Shown here: positions 46,732 to 54,314 of the stretch, in pieces
Layout of the letters: the number at the start of each line of letters is the position of its first letter
Position numbering within the stretch: position 1 is the stretch's first letter
Assembly: GCF_009914335.1 (NCBI RefSeq)
Contig: NZ_CP043925.1
Span: 1,488,001-1,552,000 of the forward strand
Length of the DNA: 64,000 bases
Direction of reading: 5' to 3'
DNA from: Proteus columbae
GTDB lineage: Bacteria > Pseudomonadota > Gammaproteobacteria > Enterobacterales > Enterobacteriaceae
Notes under the pieces: generated by a model
What the model saw: the letters and a program-made list of their open reading frames with translations, nothing else
The model's database searches: none
What the model was told of the DNA's origin: nothing
Position numbers and translations under genes: made by a program

Positions 46732-47673
46732 TTAGTAGTGAATTTTTACGTTTGATACTAGGTTTTTAGCGATAGCGATAATGCAATTCTTAGCACACTC
46801 TTCTGGAATACCAGCATCAATTAAATCTTGCATAGCTTGATTGTTAATTGCTTTCTGATGCTCCTTATCAGCCTGACGTTTAGCTTCTTCCTGACGCTTA
46901 CGTTCAACTTCTGCTAATCGCGCTTGTTCTGCTTCTTGTGCTTTCTTGCGCTCAGCTTCGATAGCTGATTGCTTCTCGCGTTCTGCTCGTTCCTGAGCTT
47001 CTTTAGCATCACGCTCTGCCTTTTCCTTGGCTTCTTTTGTCGCTTGCTCTGCACGTTGAATTGCTTCCTGCTTTTCACGCTCTGCACGCTCAGCGGCTTC
47101 TTTTGCTTCACGCTCACGCCGCGCTGCTGCTTCAATTTCTTGCCGTGCTTTACGTTCAGCTTCGAGTCTTGCTTGCTCAGCAGCTTGTCGCTTCATTTCT
47201 TCTTCACGAGCAATGCGCTTGCGTTCTTCTTCGGCTTTGCGTAAATCAAACAATTCGTTCATTTGCAGAGCTTCTTCGTGATCAACTTCGATTTGCTTCT
47301 TAAGTGCTTCGGCTTCTTCGCGAGCTTTTTCTTGCTCTTCCCACTCTGTTAGTGGCTTTCGAATACCATCACTCAGTGAGTCAAGTTCGTCTCGAAATAG
47401 CTTACGTGCGGCATCTACTTTCTTAGGTAATTCTTTCAGGTCATCAACAACCAGCTTGCCAGCCTTATCAATAGCTGTTTTTGTTTGAGTTACTTTGTAT
47501 GCCAGAGAAGCGAATGCTTTTCGGTTTTTAGCCACAGATAAATCACTATCGAGTTCTTTTCGCTCTTCTTCTGCAAGAGATTTAATGTGCTCTAGCATCT
47601 GATTTACTTTTTCTGGTGCCGTAAACAAATCTAGCGCCGTAGCTTGTTCAATTACGACTAATTCATTTGCCAT
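46732..47673 (-). CDS. long coiled-coil phage protein in the RecET operon
   Basis: A 313-residue protein. Residues 1-105 form a helical domain ('FTAPEKVNQMLEHIKSLAEEERKELDSDLSVAKNRKAF') resembling the N terminus of phage proteins of the DUF1351 kind. About 105-285 is almost pure Ala/Glu/Arg/Lys heptads ('EAEQARLAEVERKRQEEAKRQAD'), a single long coiled coil like the TolA stalk. A short C-terminal helix ends 'EECAKNCIIAIAKNLVSNVKIHY'. Near recE/recT, it may serve as scaffold or SSB/recombination accessory (inference). Confidence 0.75.
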   Translation of the reverse strand: MANELVVIEQATALDLFTAPEKVNQMLEHIKSLAEEERKELDSDLSVAKNRKAFASLAYKVTQTKTAIDKAGKLVVDDLKELPKKVDAARKLFRDELDSLSDGIRKPLTEWEEQEKAREEAEALKKQIEVDHEEALQMNELFDLRKAEEERKRIAREEEMKRQAAEQARLEAERKARQEIEAAARREREAKEAAERAEREKQEAIQRAEQATKEAKEKAERDAKEAQERAEREKQSAIEAERKKAQEAEQARLAEVERKRQEEAKRQADKEHQKAINNQAMQDLIDAGIPEECAKNCIIAIAKNLVSNVKIHY

Positions 47674-47785
47674 TTTCTATGTTCCTTATGTGCGTATTCC
47701 TCACTATTAATAGCGATATGAATGATTAAGTGGTGGGTTACTGCTGACCGAGGGCTTTTGCGATTGCTGCCATACTCCATCCTAA

Positions 47786-48070
47786 CTATTTCATCAGTCC
47801 GTATTCATAATTAATATTGTTAAGACTTTCCCTGTCTGACTCTATGTAATAATCCCATTTCTCTTGGTCTTTATGCTCCCTGACCAACTGCCAATGCCAG
47901 CCTATTTTTGACTTAACCCTGCGAACTTTTCTTATTACAGTTTCGTCGCAATCGAATATGACGCCATAGCCACTACCAAGCTTGCTACGTAACACATCAA
48001 GCTCAACACTAACAACTCTAAATAATTTCGGCATGGGTAGCTTTTCATTGTGGAAATCATCTATTGTCAT
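47786..48070 (-). CDS. 94-residue phage protein, unknown
   Basis: Start ATG 48070 with GGAGGGAGT upstream. Mixed alpha/beta with 'GYGVIFDCDETVIRKVRRVKSKIGWHWQLVREHK' in the middle. Not recognised. The 110-bp gap to the coiled-coil gene has no supportable ORF. Confidence 0.6.
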   Translation of the reverse strand: MTIDDFHNEKLPMPKLFRVVSVELDVLRSKLGSGYGVIFDCDETVIRKVRRVKSKIGWHWQLVREHKDQEKWDYYIESDRESLNNINYEYGLMK

Positions 48071-48087
48071 ACTCCCTCCGTTATTAA

Positions 48088-48276
48088 CTAGAGATACTCA
48101 AGCTCCCAAGTGGGATGATAGATATCTGCATAATCATCGCCATCCATTTTTATTTTCAGGCTAGCTGAGTGAACTCCAACTATTGTCCCTTCTTTTGAAC
48201 CATTACCGAATGTATATCGAACACGGTCGCCTTTTTTAATGTTTAAGCCGTAAGTCTCATTTATGTAATCGAACAT
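48088..48276 (-). CDS. small KOW/SH3-like phage protein
   Basis: A 62-residue protein ('GLNIKKGDRVRYTFGNGSKEGTIVGVHSASLKIKMDGDDYADIYHP') with the strand-loop pattern of an SH3/KOW barrel: K.GD.VRY....G..EG.I.GV. Possibly nucleic-acid or protein binding. SD GGAGG at 10 nt. Confidence 0.6.
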   Translation of the reverse strand: MFDYINETYGLNIKKGDRVRYTFGNGSKEGTIVGVHSASLKIKMDGDDYADIYHPTWELEYL

Positions 48277-48312
48277 ATCTCTATCTCCCTCCGTTATTAA
48301 CTAAACACGATG

Positions 48313-48588
48313 CTAATCATCAAGCTTGAGTTTTTGAATTAAGTTACTCACCGCGGTATCTACTGCTTCCTGATCGATGGTGTCGAATAGCTTGTTGCGT
48401 GCTTCTTCCGCTTCATTAAAGCTTTCCTCATCATCGTCGTCGTAATCTATCCATAATCCAAAATCTACCGCGAAAAGTTTCTCTGGCCAGCAATATTGCA
48501 CCCCGATTTTTGACTCATCGGCGTCATGAGCTTTCTTGATTAGAATTTGACGACCGTGTGACTCAAACTCCTTAAACCATATTTCCAT
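48313..48588 (-). CDS. 91-residue acidic phage protein
   Basis: Strongly acidic middle ('WIDYDDDDEESFNEAEEARNKL') between a beta-rich N terminus and a C-terminal helix. SD AGGAGATAGAG directly before the ATG. Such DNA-mimic-like acidity is noted, but no function is implied. Confidence 0.6.
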   Translation of the reverse strand: MEIWFKEFESHGRQILIKKAHDADESKIGVQYCWPEKLFAVDFGLWIDYDDDDEESFNEAEEARNKLFDTIDQEAVDTAVSNLIQKLKLDD

Positions 48589-48604
48589 CTCTATCTCCTA
48601 TCTA

Positions 48605-48793
48605 TTAATCACCAAGCCATTCAAGATGTTGCAATTCTTGAATAACTCGCTCGTCTGTTGGCTCTCTGTTTTCTTTATTGCATTCCTTGCAATTGGTTGC
48701 TGCTACTGGTTGCCCCATGCAACCACATTCACGACCGGAGCAGCAGGTAATAAACTCAATGCCGTCTTGGCAATATTTGTTGCTACATTTCAT
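48605..48793 (-). CDS. cysteine-rich zinc-ribbon-like protein
   Basis: A 62-residue protein with Cys3, Cys8, a CCSGRECGC cluster and a CKEC pair, typical of two interleaved zinc sites as in DksA/TraR-like or DnaJ-zinc-finger fragments. SD AGGAG lies 8 nt upstream. First of the small pL genes left of the repeat region. Confidence 0.65.
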   Translation of the reverse strand: MKCSNKYCQDGIEFITCCSGRECGCMGQPVAATNCKECNKENREPTDERVIQELQHLEWLGD

Positions 48794-49169
48794 TGCAGCT
48801 CCTATCTATTAATCAACTCACCACAGCCCACTAAGCAATGAACTCTGGTTAGTTGCTCATATATCGTCATGGGCTAACGCTATTCAAGCCATGAATAGGA
48901 TCGGCATAATATTTATTTTTCTCTCAGTTTAGATTTGAACACTTACATAAATCCTCCGATTCAAACGGTGCTTGGTAAATATGTCGAGACCGATTTATCG
49001 ACTTTGGTTTATTGGTCTAAAAAAGTTATCTCACCACAGCCCACAGAATGGACTGTAATTAGTTAACTGCGCCTGCTTTTAACCACGTCAGGCGAGGTGG
49101 TTCCTTACTTTCCACAGTCAAGGAAAATTGATATATTGGTTATTCCACAGTCAAAATAAGGAATGTTTT
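48794..49169. other. non-coding stretch with repeats in the pL operon
   Basis: About 375 bp without a convincing gene. CTCACCACAGCCCAC is present twice (48816-48830 and 49030-49044), each followed by a related TTAGTT-ending segment. TTCCACAGTCAA is present twice (49110-49121, 49143-49154), 33 bp apart. AACCAC...GTGGTT forms a hairpin at 49081-49102. On the minus strand, GGAGGATTT precedes ATGTAA (48948-48943), a start codon directly followed by a stop. Confidence 0.5.
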
Positions 49170-49349
49170 ATGTCAGATGAAGTGAACCCATCCCTTAATC
49201 CAACAAAAGCTGCGTATCAATTAACGTTAGAGATGATTAAAGCTGGATCTTTTACCTCTGAATCACATGGCGGAAAAAGAAAAGCCAGTGATGTAATTGA
49301 ATTCTTTGATGCAGTCAGAGATAGGTTTATTGAGCTTGGTAAAAAGTAA
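49170..49349 (+). CDS. 59-residue protein on the opposite strand inside the pL operon
   Basis: Start ATG 49170 with AAGGAA 7-8 nt upstream, chosen over the frame start at 49128. Sequence MSDEVNPSLNPTKAAYQLTL, then a helix and 'ASDVIEFFDAVRDRFIELGKK'. The only rightward gene between N and recE; it ends exactly where the leftward neighbour ends. Not recognised. Confidence 0.6.
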   Translation: MSDEVNPSLNPTKAAYQLTLEMIKAGSFTSESHGGKRKASDVIEFFDAVRDRFIELGKK

Positions 49350-49526
49350 TTAGCTTTCGTATAGCTTAATAAATCCAGTAGCTATGGTTTCAGCCAGATT
49401 TGATAGTCTGGCTTTTTGATCATTTACATATTCGCCATCAACGGCGCCAGCCTCTCTAACAATAATTTGCTTGTATGCATCAAGCGCCGCCTGCCTTACG
49501 TCAACTGGTAACTCTTCAAATTTCAT
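49350..49526 (-). CDS. 58-residue phage protein, unknown
   Basis: Start ATG 49526 with AGGAG 9 nt upstream, starting MKFEELPVDVRQAALDAYKQ. Predicted helical. Convergent and abutting with the rightward gene at 49170. Some resemblance to small helical proteins of pL operons; unknown. Confidence 0.6.
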   Translation of the reverse strand: MKFEELPVDVRQAALDAYKQIIVREAGAVDGEYVNDQKARLSNLAETIATGFIKLYES

Positions 49527-49643
49527 CTTATTTCTCCTATCTCGCCGTAACCCCGAACTCACTGCTCGGCTGTTTTGTTTTAACTCCTGAAAATACTGCT
49601 ACATTAGGTAAGCAACAGTTATCAGGTGCGTTTATTTAGGTAA

Positions 49644-49667
49644 TAAAAAACCCCGCAGTTGCGAGGT
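49644..49667 (-). terminator. tL-type terminator in the pL operon
   Basis: On the minus strand CCTCGC-aact-GCGGGG is followed by six Ts. It lies 20 nt after the second gene of the operon, downstream of the N-like gene, where lambda has tL1, the first terminator overcome by N. Confidence 0.88.
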
Positions 49668-49687
49668 CTTATGTTAGTTGGTGTAAT

Positions 49688-49999
49688 TCACCATTTTTTA
49701 TTTGGATTTCTTTGATGAGCATGATTTACAACTCTATTCATAATGTCATCTTTAGGTGCGTTATCTTTTGGCTCGCAGTCTCTTGGTAAAGCCCCGCTCA
49801 TTAAGGCTCTATCGGTTGCTGTTAATGTTCCATTAGGTACTTCAATTGGTTTGTATGGGTCAACAACAACGCTAGGATCTGTTTCTTTAGCTATAAGCGC
49901 CTCAGCTCTTTTTAACTCAATTAGCTTTCCTCTAGCCAAATACCTACGCATTTTAGAGTTAAGCTTTCCTGTTTGAGGAAGATACTTTATCTTCGCCAT
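49688..49999 (-). CDS. 103-residue basic phage protein following N
   Basis: Starts 1 nt after the N-like stop. Basic N terminus ('KIKYLPQTGKLNSKMRRYLARGKLIELKR') and Pro-rich middle. Ends before the tL terminator, so it is expressed even without antitermination. Not recognised. Confidence 0.6.
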   Translation of the reverse strand: MAKIKYLPQTGKLNSKMRRYLARGKLIELKRAEALIAKETDPSVVVDPYKPIEVPNGTLTATDRALMSGALPRDCEPKDNAPKDDIMNRVVNHAHQRNPNKKW

Positions 50000-50000
50000 G

Positions 50001-50309
50001 TTAAGCCCTCGCAGTTACTTCTCCAGATTCTAACAGCGTACCAGATTTTCTATATTTAGCTGAGTAAATACTAGAATTTGGCAAACAAGTGTTATCTGCT
50101 GAGTCATAAACTTTAGTGCTACGAATTGAAATTGCTTTCTCAACTCGGCTAATAGGTTTTGTTTCAATCACTGGCATAGTGGCATTTAGAATTTGTTCTA
50201 TTTGCTCATTAGCCAGCTTTTCAGCTCTCTTTCTTGCTGCATATCTATTTGCAGAGTTACCACGCAAGTGTTCAGGTTTACGTGACTTTTTAACTGTAAT
50301 AGTTGCCAT
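50001..50309 (-). CDS. N: N-like transcription antitermination protein (P22 gp24 type)
   Basis: A 102-residue protein; ATG 50309 has GGAGG upstream. It aligns by eye with P22 N: an Arg/Ala-rich RNA-binding helix ('GNSANRYAARKRAEKLANEQIEQI', residues 16-39), 'RVEKAISIRSTKVYD' opposite P22 'RVTKAISLAGTR', and 'YSAKYRKS' opposite 'YAAGHRKS' near the C terminus. First gene from pL. It should act at boxA/boxB sites in the leader together with Nus factors to read through tL and tR terminators. Confidence 0.82.
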   Translation of the reverse strand: MATITVKKSRKPEHLRGNSANRYAARKRAEKLANEQIEQILNATMPVIETKPISRVEKAISIRSTKVYDSADNTCLPNSSIYSAKYRKSGTLLESGEVTARA

Positions 50310-50364
50310 ATATCCTCCAAACAGTTGGCTTTGGTGATTGGTGGTAGCGCACTCATCTACCATT

Positions 50365-50478
50365 CACGCTAAGCGTGGCGATTACCAATCCCAAAACCTT
50401 CTGAGAAGGTTGGCGCTTCAAGAGCGCCACCGTTCTGATGACTAATACACAGCTCGCCATCATCGTTGTTAAAGAACA
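50365..50478 (-). promoter_or_regulatory. nutL-like leader (boxA and hairpins)
   Basis: Between pL and N the minus strand has TGTTCTTTAACA (plus 50467-50478), one mismatch from the boxA consensus TGCTCTTTAACA. Then come three hairpins: TGGCGCT-cttga-AGCGCCA (50411-50429), AACCTT-ctcag-AAGGTT (50395-50411) and CACGCT-t-AGCGTG (50365-50377). Either of the first two, with 5-nt loops, can be the boxB bound by the N-like protein; loops do not match GNRA-type lambda boxB exactly. Confidence 0.6.
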
Positions 50479-50508
50479 TCAACGTGCTGTGTTCCGTTGA
50501 TGGATAGT

Positions 50509-50621
50509 ATATTCACAAATTGTGATTTTAATGTCAACCACAAAATGTGTTTATTTGTTTGTTTTTAAATTAAGCCGATGATTTGAAATATAAAATAAAT
50601 GATAAATAAACACGAAATGTG
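50509..50621 (-). promoter_or_regulatory. pL promoter with OL operators
   Basis: On the minus strand TTGACA (50532-50537) is followed after 17 nt by GAATAT (50509-50514); TATACT overlaps at a wider spacing. Operator-like palindromes of the form CACA-n3-TGTG: TCACAAATTGTGA (50513-50525), CACAAAATGTG (50539-50549) and CACGAAATGTG (50611-50621). The first covers the spacer and the second the -35 side, so repressor binding blocks pL. The same half-sites recur at OR. Confidence 0.75.
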
Positions 50622-50675
50622 TTGTTGATCACATAAGATTGGAATGCAGATCACTTCTTTGGAGGGGAGAGGGCA

Positions 50676-50706
50676 CAAAAAAAGCCCTCGCGAGGAGGGC
50701 TTTTTA
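50676..50706. terminator. bidirectional terminator between the protease gene and pL
   Basis: AAAGCCCTC-gcgag-GAGGGCTTT with A-runs and T-runs on both sides; ends the cI-protease transcript before it reaches pL. Confidence 0.93.
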
Positions 50707-50787
50707 TTGTATTTGTATATAGAAAACCCTCGGCTATGCCAGGGGATATTTATTTTATTTTTTTACAGATAATAATGCCTATGACTT

Positions 50788-51819
50788 TCATGAAGTTTTT
50801 CTTTTACTTCTCGGTTTTCGGCTTTCTTCAGTTCCTGATTCATTTCCTTGTTCTGAGTGCTCACTATTTTCACCAGATCTATCTCCGGTTGGTTCGCTCT
50901 CGACAGCGTCTGATTCAATGTCATTATTTCTGTTGTCATTTTCTTGATTCTCGGTTTTTGGTGTTTCGTCAGCAGTTCTTTTTAGAAAACTTTCAAAATC
51001 TGATACGAAAGGTGTGCCACCAATTATATTTGGGTCTTTTATGATCCATTGGCTAATCATATTATAAACATTGGCTGACAATCCATCAGGACAGTTTACA
51101 TTATTGAAAAGATCTTTGGCCTCACTTCTATCTATTACAAATCCATGTGATGGATAGTTAACTATTAATTTAGTTAGTGATCCTTCTTTCAGGTTATTAG
51201 ATTTTTTTGTTAATCGCTCACCGTAAGATAATGCAATTCCCATAGCTCTTTGATGTTCACCAATTTTATGTGGATCAATTTGGCTAGCTATTGGCTGGTA
51301 TAAATTACTAACTAATTCTGATGCTATGTCTGCTGATAGTCTAGTGCTAATTCCTCTGCCATATTTTATATCAGTGAGATATTGTCTAAAGGCCGATAAA
51401 GTGCGTGATTCTAATTGATCTACAGCTTTAAAGATATCAAGAGTTGAGCTAGACTCTCCCATTTCATCAGCTTTTCTTAGTTGTATATCAAGAGGTCCTA
51501 ATTCACCTCGGTCACCAATAATTAGGTTATCAGCAGAAATAACAGCTAATGTTCCTGCGCTCTTACATAAGCTTGGCACAAGAACTGATACATTTCCAGT
51601 ATAATAATGTTGCAGAGCTCTACCAATTCTATATCCTGCATCAGGATCGCCGCCATAAGTAGAAATACATAAAATTACATGTTCACGCTTTTTATTGGCA
51701 GTTATTCTATTTTCAATTTCTGTTGATAATTTGTTGTATCCAGCCCTTGTTATGTCCCCTATGTACACATAAACATCAGTATCATCAATAGTATCATGGA
51801 CACCAGTATCTTTTTCCAT
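50788..51819 (-). CDS. ClpP/SppA-fold serine protease (SDH family) in the rex position
   Basis: A 343-residue protein; ATG 51819 has AAAGGAAT upstream. The N-terminal half is a crotonase-like serine protease of the serine dehydrogenase proteinase (SDH)/ClpP class: 'ILCISTYGGDPDAGYRIGRALQHY' (about 49-72), nucleophile Ser87 in 'SLCKSAGTLAVIS', and 'GDRGELGPLDIQ' (about 102-113). A helical middle follows; the last 60 residues are acidic, Glu/Asn/Ser-rich and probably disordered, ending in a basic tail ('RKPRSKRKTS'). It lies 75 bp after cI on the same strand and before a terminator, so it is likely made in the lysogen. Substrate and role unknown. Confidence 0.82.
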   Translation of the reverse strand: MEKDTGVHDTIDDTDVYVYIGDITRAGYNKLSTEIENRITANKKREHVILCISTYGGDPDAGYRIGRALQHYYTGNVSVLVPSLCKSAGTLAVISADNLIIGDRGELGPLDIQLRKADEMGESSSTLDIFKAVDQLESRTLSAFRQYLTDIKYGRGISTRLSADIASELVSNLYQPIASQIDPHKIGEHQRAMGIALSYGERLTKKSNNLKEGSLTKLIVNYPSHGFVIDRSEAKDLFNNVNCPDGLSANVYNMISQWIIKDPNIIGGTPFVSDFESFLKRTADETPKTENQENDNRNNDIESDAVESEPTGDRSGENSEHSEQGNESGTEESRKPRSKRKTS

Positions 51820-51893
51820 ATTATATTCCTTTGTGTATAAACCAGATCCCATTTGGTGTGTAGAAAAATAAATATAACTAATACCTTATTGTA

Positions 51894-52538
51894 TTAAAAC
51901 GTGTCGTCAGGCCATTGTGACTTGATTACCTTACCTATGATTGTGCAGTTCCCGTTAATAGGGATCAGGTCGAAACGAGGGTTTAATGGCTCTAGATACT
52001 CATTACCACCATCTCTAATCAATCGTTTGAATGTGAACTCATCATTTAGCAAACGAGCGACGCAGAAATCTCCGAACTCTACTTCTTCCTCAGGATCAAC
52101 CAGAATTAGCATTCCTTCAGGAAAACTTGGCTTACCTCCTGGTGGTGCTGTCATTGATTGACCTTCAACTTCTAACCAGAAAGAGCGTTCACTGGCTTTC
52201 TTAGCTGTTGGTATCCACGACACAGCATCTTTCTGAGTGTATGAGTTAAATTCTGTTGCGAAAGCACCAGCCTGTACCTTCGTGAATAGAGGGTATTCAT
52301 AATTTTTGATCACTTGATCACTTTGACTGCCAAACATTAATTCGGCAGGTGATATACCAAGAGCTTCACTTATAACAATTGCATCATCAGCGCTAATCTT
52401 ACGCTCTCCAAGCTCATAGTTTCCTATTCTTGACGCAGCAGAGTAACCACACAATTTAGCTAATTGAGCTTGACTTAGGCCTCTTGATTCACGAATGGAT
52501 TTTAATCTTTCGCCAATAACTTCATTTACTTTTTTCAT
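51894..52538 (-). CDS. cI: CI-type phage repressor (LexA/S24 family)
   Basis: A 214-residue repressor. N-terminal helix-turn-helix '[25 protein letters not shown]' (residues 20-44). Autocleavage site Ala90-Gly91 in 'KVQAGAF', nucleophile Ser128 in 'VEGQSMT' and general base Lys171 in 'FTFKRLI' are all present, so it should be cleaved on RecA activation. It represses pR and pL and keeps lysogeny; divergent from cro across OR. Confidence 0.96.
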   Translation of the reverse strand: MKKVNEVIGERLKSIRESRGLSQAQLAKLCGYSAASRIGNYELGERKISADDAIVISEALGISPAELMFGSQSDQVIKNYEYPLFTKVQAGAFATEFNSYTQKDAVSWIPTAKKASERSFWLEVEGQSMTAPPGGKPSFPEGMLILVDPEEEVEFGDFCVARLLNDEFTFKRLIRDGGNEYLEPLNPRFDLIPINGNCTIIGKVIKSQWPDDTF

Positions 52539-52545
52539 GTATACC

Positions 52546-52620
52546 TTTTAACACAAACCGTGATAAATGTATTTAAACGTTTTGTGATTGACAGTTAATC
52601 ACATATTGTGTGTAATAGTG
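52546..52620 (+). promoter_or_regulatory. pR promoter and OR operators
   Basis: TTGACA (52588-52593), a 17-nt spacer and TGTAAT (52611-52616) form a near-consensus pR. Operators of CACA/TGTG type: CACATATTGTG (52600-52610) lies within the spacer, TTTGTGATTG/ACGTTTTGTGAT (about 52577-52588) at the -35 side, and ACACAAACCGTGAT (52551-52564) next to cI. Same half-sites as at OL. Confidence 0.82.
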
Positions 52621-52643
52621 AAATAAACAAGGAGGATACACAC

Positions 52644-52853
52644 ATGAACAACATCGCAGAACAGCGAAAAAAACTGGGAATTTCTCAAGCTGTTTTAGCT
52701 TCATCAATAGGATGGGGACAGTCACGAATTGCTAACTATGAGTTAAGCATTAGAACTCCCAGCTTAAATGACTGCCGAGTCATTGTTGAAGCATTACAAA
52801 AATTAGGGGCAAATTGTTCTTTAGATGACGTTTTCCCTCCAAAAGTAGCTTGA
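52644..52853 (+). CDS. cro: Cro-like repressor
   Basis: A 69-residue HTH protein, ATG 52644 with GGAGG 8 nt upstream. 'LGISQAVLASSIGWGQSRIANYELSIRTPSL' is a XRE/Cro-type helix-turn-helix. First gene rightward from pR; commits to lysis by binding OR. Confidence 0.88.
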   Translation: MNNIAEQRKKLGISQAVLASSIGWGQSRIANYELSIRTPSLNDCRVIVEALQKLGANCSLDDVFPPKVA

Positions 52854-53012
52854 TTTCACCACGTTCTTTAACAACCGCAGGGCTCTTGACTGCTACGGCG
52901 CCATTCTTGAAGTGGCAGATTTACCTACCAAACAATCCGCTCATATGGAATGAGCCACGGATCATTACTGCTGTTCCCAATATGGGAAGTAATCTAAGAA
53001 GGAATTTAACAA

Positions 53013-53360
53013 ATGGAACTATCAAAAACTATCAAAGTTGAATGCTCGTCAAATGAATTGATGAGCTTCTATCTAAAACAAATGTATTCAGTCGGAAATA
53101 ACGGACTAGCAAAAATTCTAGGCGTTCATCCATCAACTTCAAGTCGTGATAAAAATCGAATATTTGAACTTGCTTGCAAAGCAATAACAGAGCTTGGATT
53201 ACCACCTGATTCAGTCGCTATTAGTGAGAAACCAACAAAGGTTGTCATTGAGGGGGATTACGCAGAGAGATTGATTCAGATGCTTGAAGGGAAGGGAAAG
53301 ATTAAAAGAAAAGCCCCAGCGGTCACTGAGGCTTCTCAACAAATGGACTTAACCATTTAG
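53013..53360 (+). CDS. cII: CII-like transcriptional activator
   Basis: A 115-residue HTH protein: 'GNNGLAKILGVHPSTSSRDKNRIFELACKAITELGLPPDSVAI' resembles lambda CII ('KTAEAVGVDKSQISRWKRDWIPK') in the recognition helix, and the C terminus 'EASQQMDLTI' resembles CII '..SEQIQMEF'. AAGGAA precedes ATG. It would activate establishment of cI expression. The 160 bp between cro and it hold only a doubtful frame. Confidence 0.82.
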   Translation: MELSKTIKVECSSNELMSFYLKQMYSVGNNGLAKILGVHPSTSSRDKNRIFELACKAITELGLPPDSVAISEKPTKVVIEGDYAERLIQMLEGKGKIKRKAPAVTEASQQMDLTI

Positions 53361-53492
53361 ACTAACCAATACACTGTATCAATAACCAGTAATTACGACA
53401 AGGGAAATTTAGGTTTCTCTTGTCTGATACAGCTAATTAATGGAGTAATTATATATGAATTCTGTTTACTTAACAAACAGATGGAGGTTGCT

Positions 53493-54314
53493 ATGACAGT
53501 AGTCAAGAACATTGATTTTGTTAACAAGCAACTGATACCAGACAAACCAGAGGTTAAAGTGGCTGATCTTGATAACGGCTACTTACGGGTAGCTAATGAA
53601 ATTCAAGATGCTTTATGCGAACTCCAGTTAGCAGGTAGAGAGTGGCAGGTTCTTAATGCCATTATTCGGCTTACTTGGGGGTGGCAAAAGAAAGAAGACC
53701 GCATTCAAAACATCTTGATTGAAGAGAAAACAAAATTAGGACGCAATCCTGTATCTGAAGCGGTTGGCTCTCTTGAGTCGCGGAGAATAATTAACGTTAG
53801 AAGAATAGGGCAAAACAGATACATTTCTATCAATAAAAACACCTCAGAATGGGTATACACGAAAACAAGGAAAACTATCCCCGAAAACGAGGATAACCAT
53901 CCCCGAAAACGTGTAGCGGTATCCCCGAAAAGGGGGATCACCAAAGACACTATACCAAATACAGTAAAAGATATTAAAACCCCTATATCCCCTAAACAAA
54001 AATCTACGCCTAAAAAACAAAGTTTCGATCCGCTTAGCGTAGATATACCCAGCTGGTTAAATCCTAACACTTGGAGAAACTGGGTTGGGTACCGAAAGGA
54101 AATTAAACAACCGATAAAATCTAAGCGAACTCTCGATGGGCAAATAAAACTTCTTACTGAGTGTTATGAGTTGGGTTTTTCACCTGAAGAAATAATCAAT
54201 AACTCGGTTACTAACGGCTGGCAGGGATTATTCAAGCCTAAAACGCCATACCAACAACCTAATCGAATTATTCAACCTAGCCAAACTCAAGAATTCATAC
54301 CGGAGAACTTCTAA
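53493..54314 (+). CDS. O: phage replication initiator O
   Basis: A 273-residue protein, ATG 53493 with GGAGG upstream. The N-terminal part (about 25-115) is the phage replication protein O winged-helix domain ('NGYLRVANEIQDALCELQLAGREWQVLNAIIRLTWGWQKKED'). The middle is basic, Pro/Lys-rich and encoded by the origin iterons. The C-terminal part (about 185-260) contacts the helicase loader. Its stop overlaps the loader ATG. Confidence 0.92.
   Translation: MTVVKNIDFVNKQLIPDKPEVKVADLDNGYLRVANEIQDALCELQLAGREWQVLNAIIRLTWGWQKKEDRIQNILIEEKTKLGRNPVSEAVGSLESRRIINVRRIGQNRYISINKNTSEWVYTKTRKTIPENEDNHPRKRVAVSPKRGITKDTIPNTVKDIKTPISPKQKSTPKKQSFDPLSVDIPSWLNPNTWRNWVGYRKEIKQPIKSKRTLDGQIKLLTECYELGFSPEEIINNSVTNGWQGLFKPKTPYQQPNRIIQPSQTQEFIPENF
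53856..53933. other. ori: replication origin iterons within O
   Basis: Four copies of a 12-bp motif, TCCCCGAAAACG, start at 53856 (degenerate, TACACGAAAACA), 53878, 53900 and 53922 (TCCCCGAAAAGG), exactly 22 bp apart. They lie within the O gene and are followed by AT-rich DNA (about 53940-54030). This mirrors lambda ori: iterons bound by O beside a DNA-unwinding region. Confidence 0.88.

Noticed and set aside
46969..47303. Long Cys/Phe/Leu-rich frames on the + strand
   Set aside because: Mirror frames of the repetitive coiled-coil gene on the other strand.
52850..53041. 63-codon frame between cro and cII
   Set aside because: Overlaps the cII start, no SD, sequence unlike any known protein.
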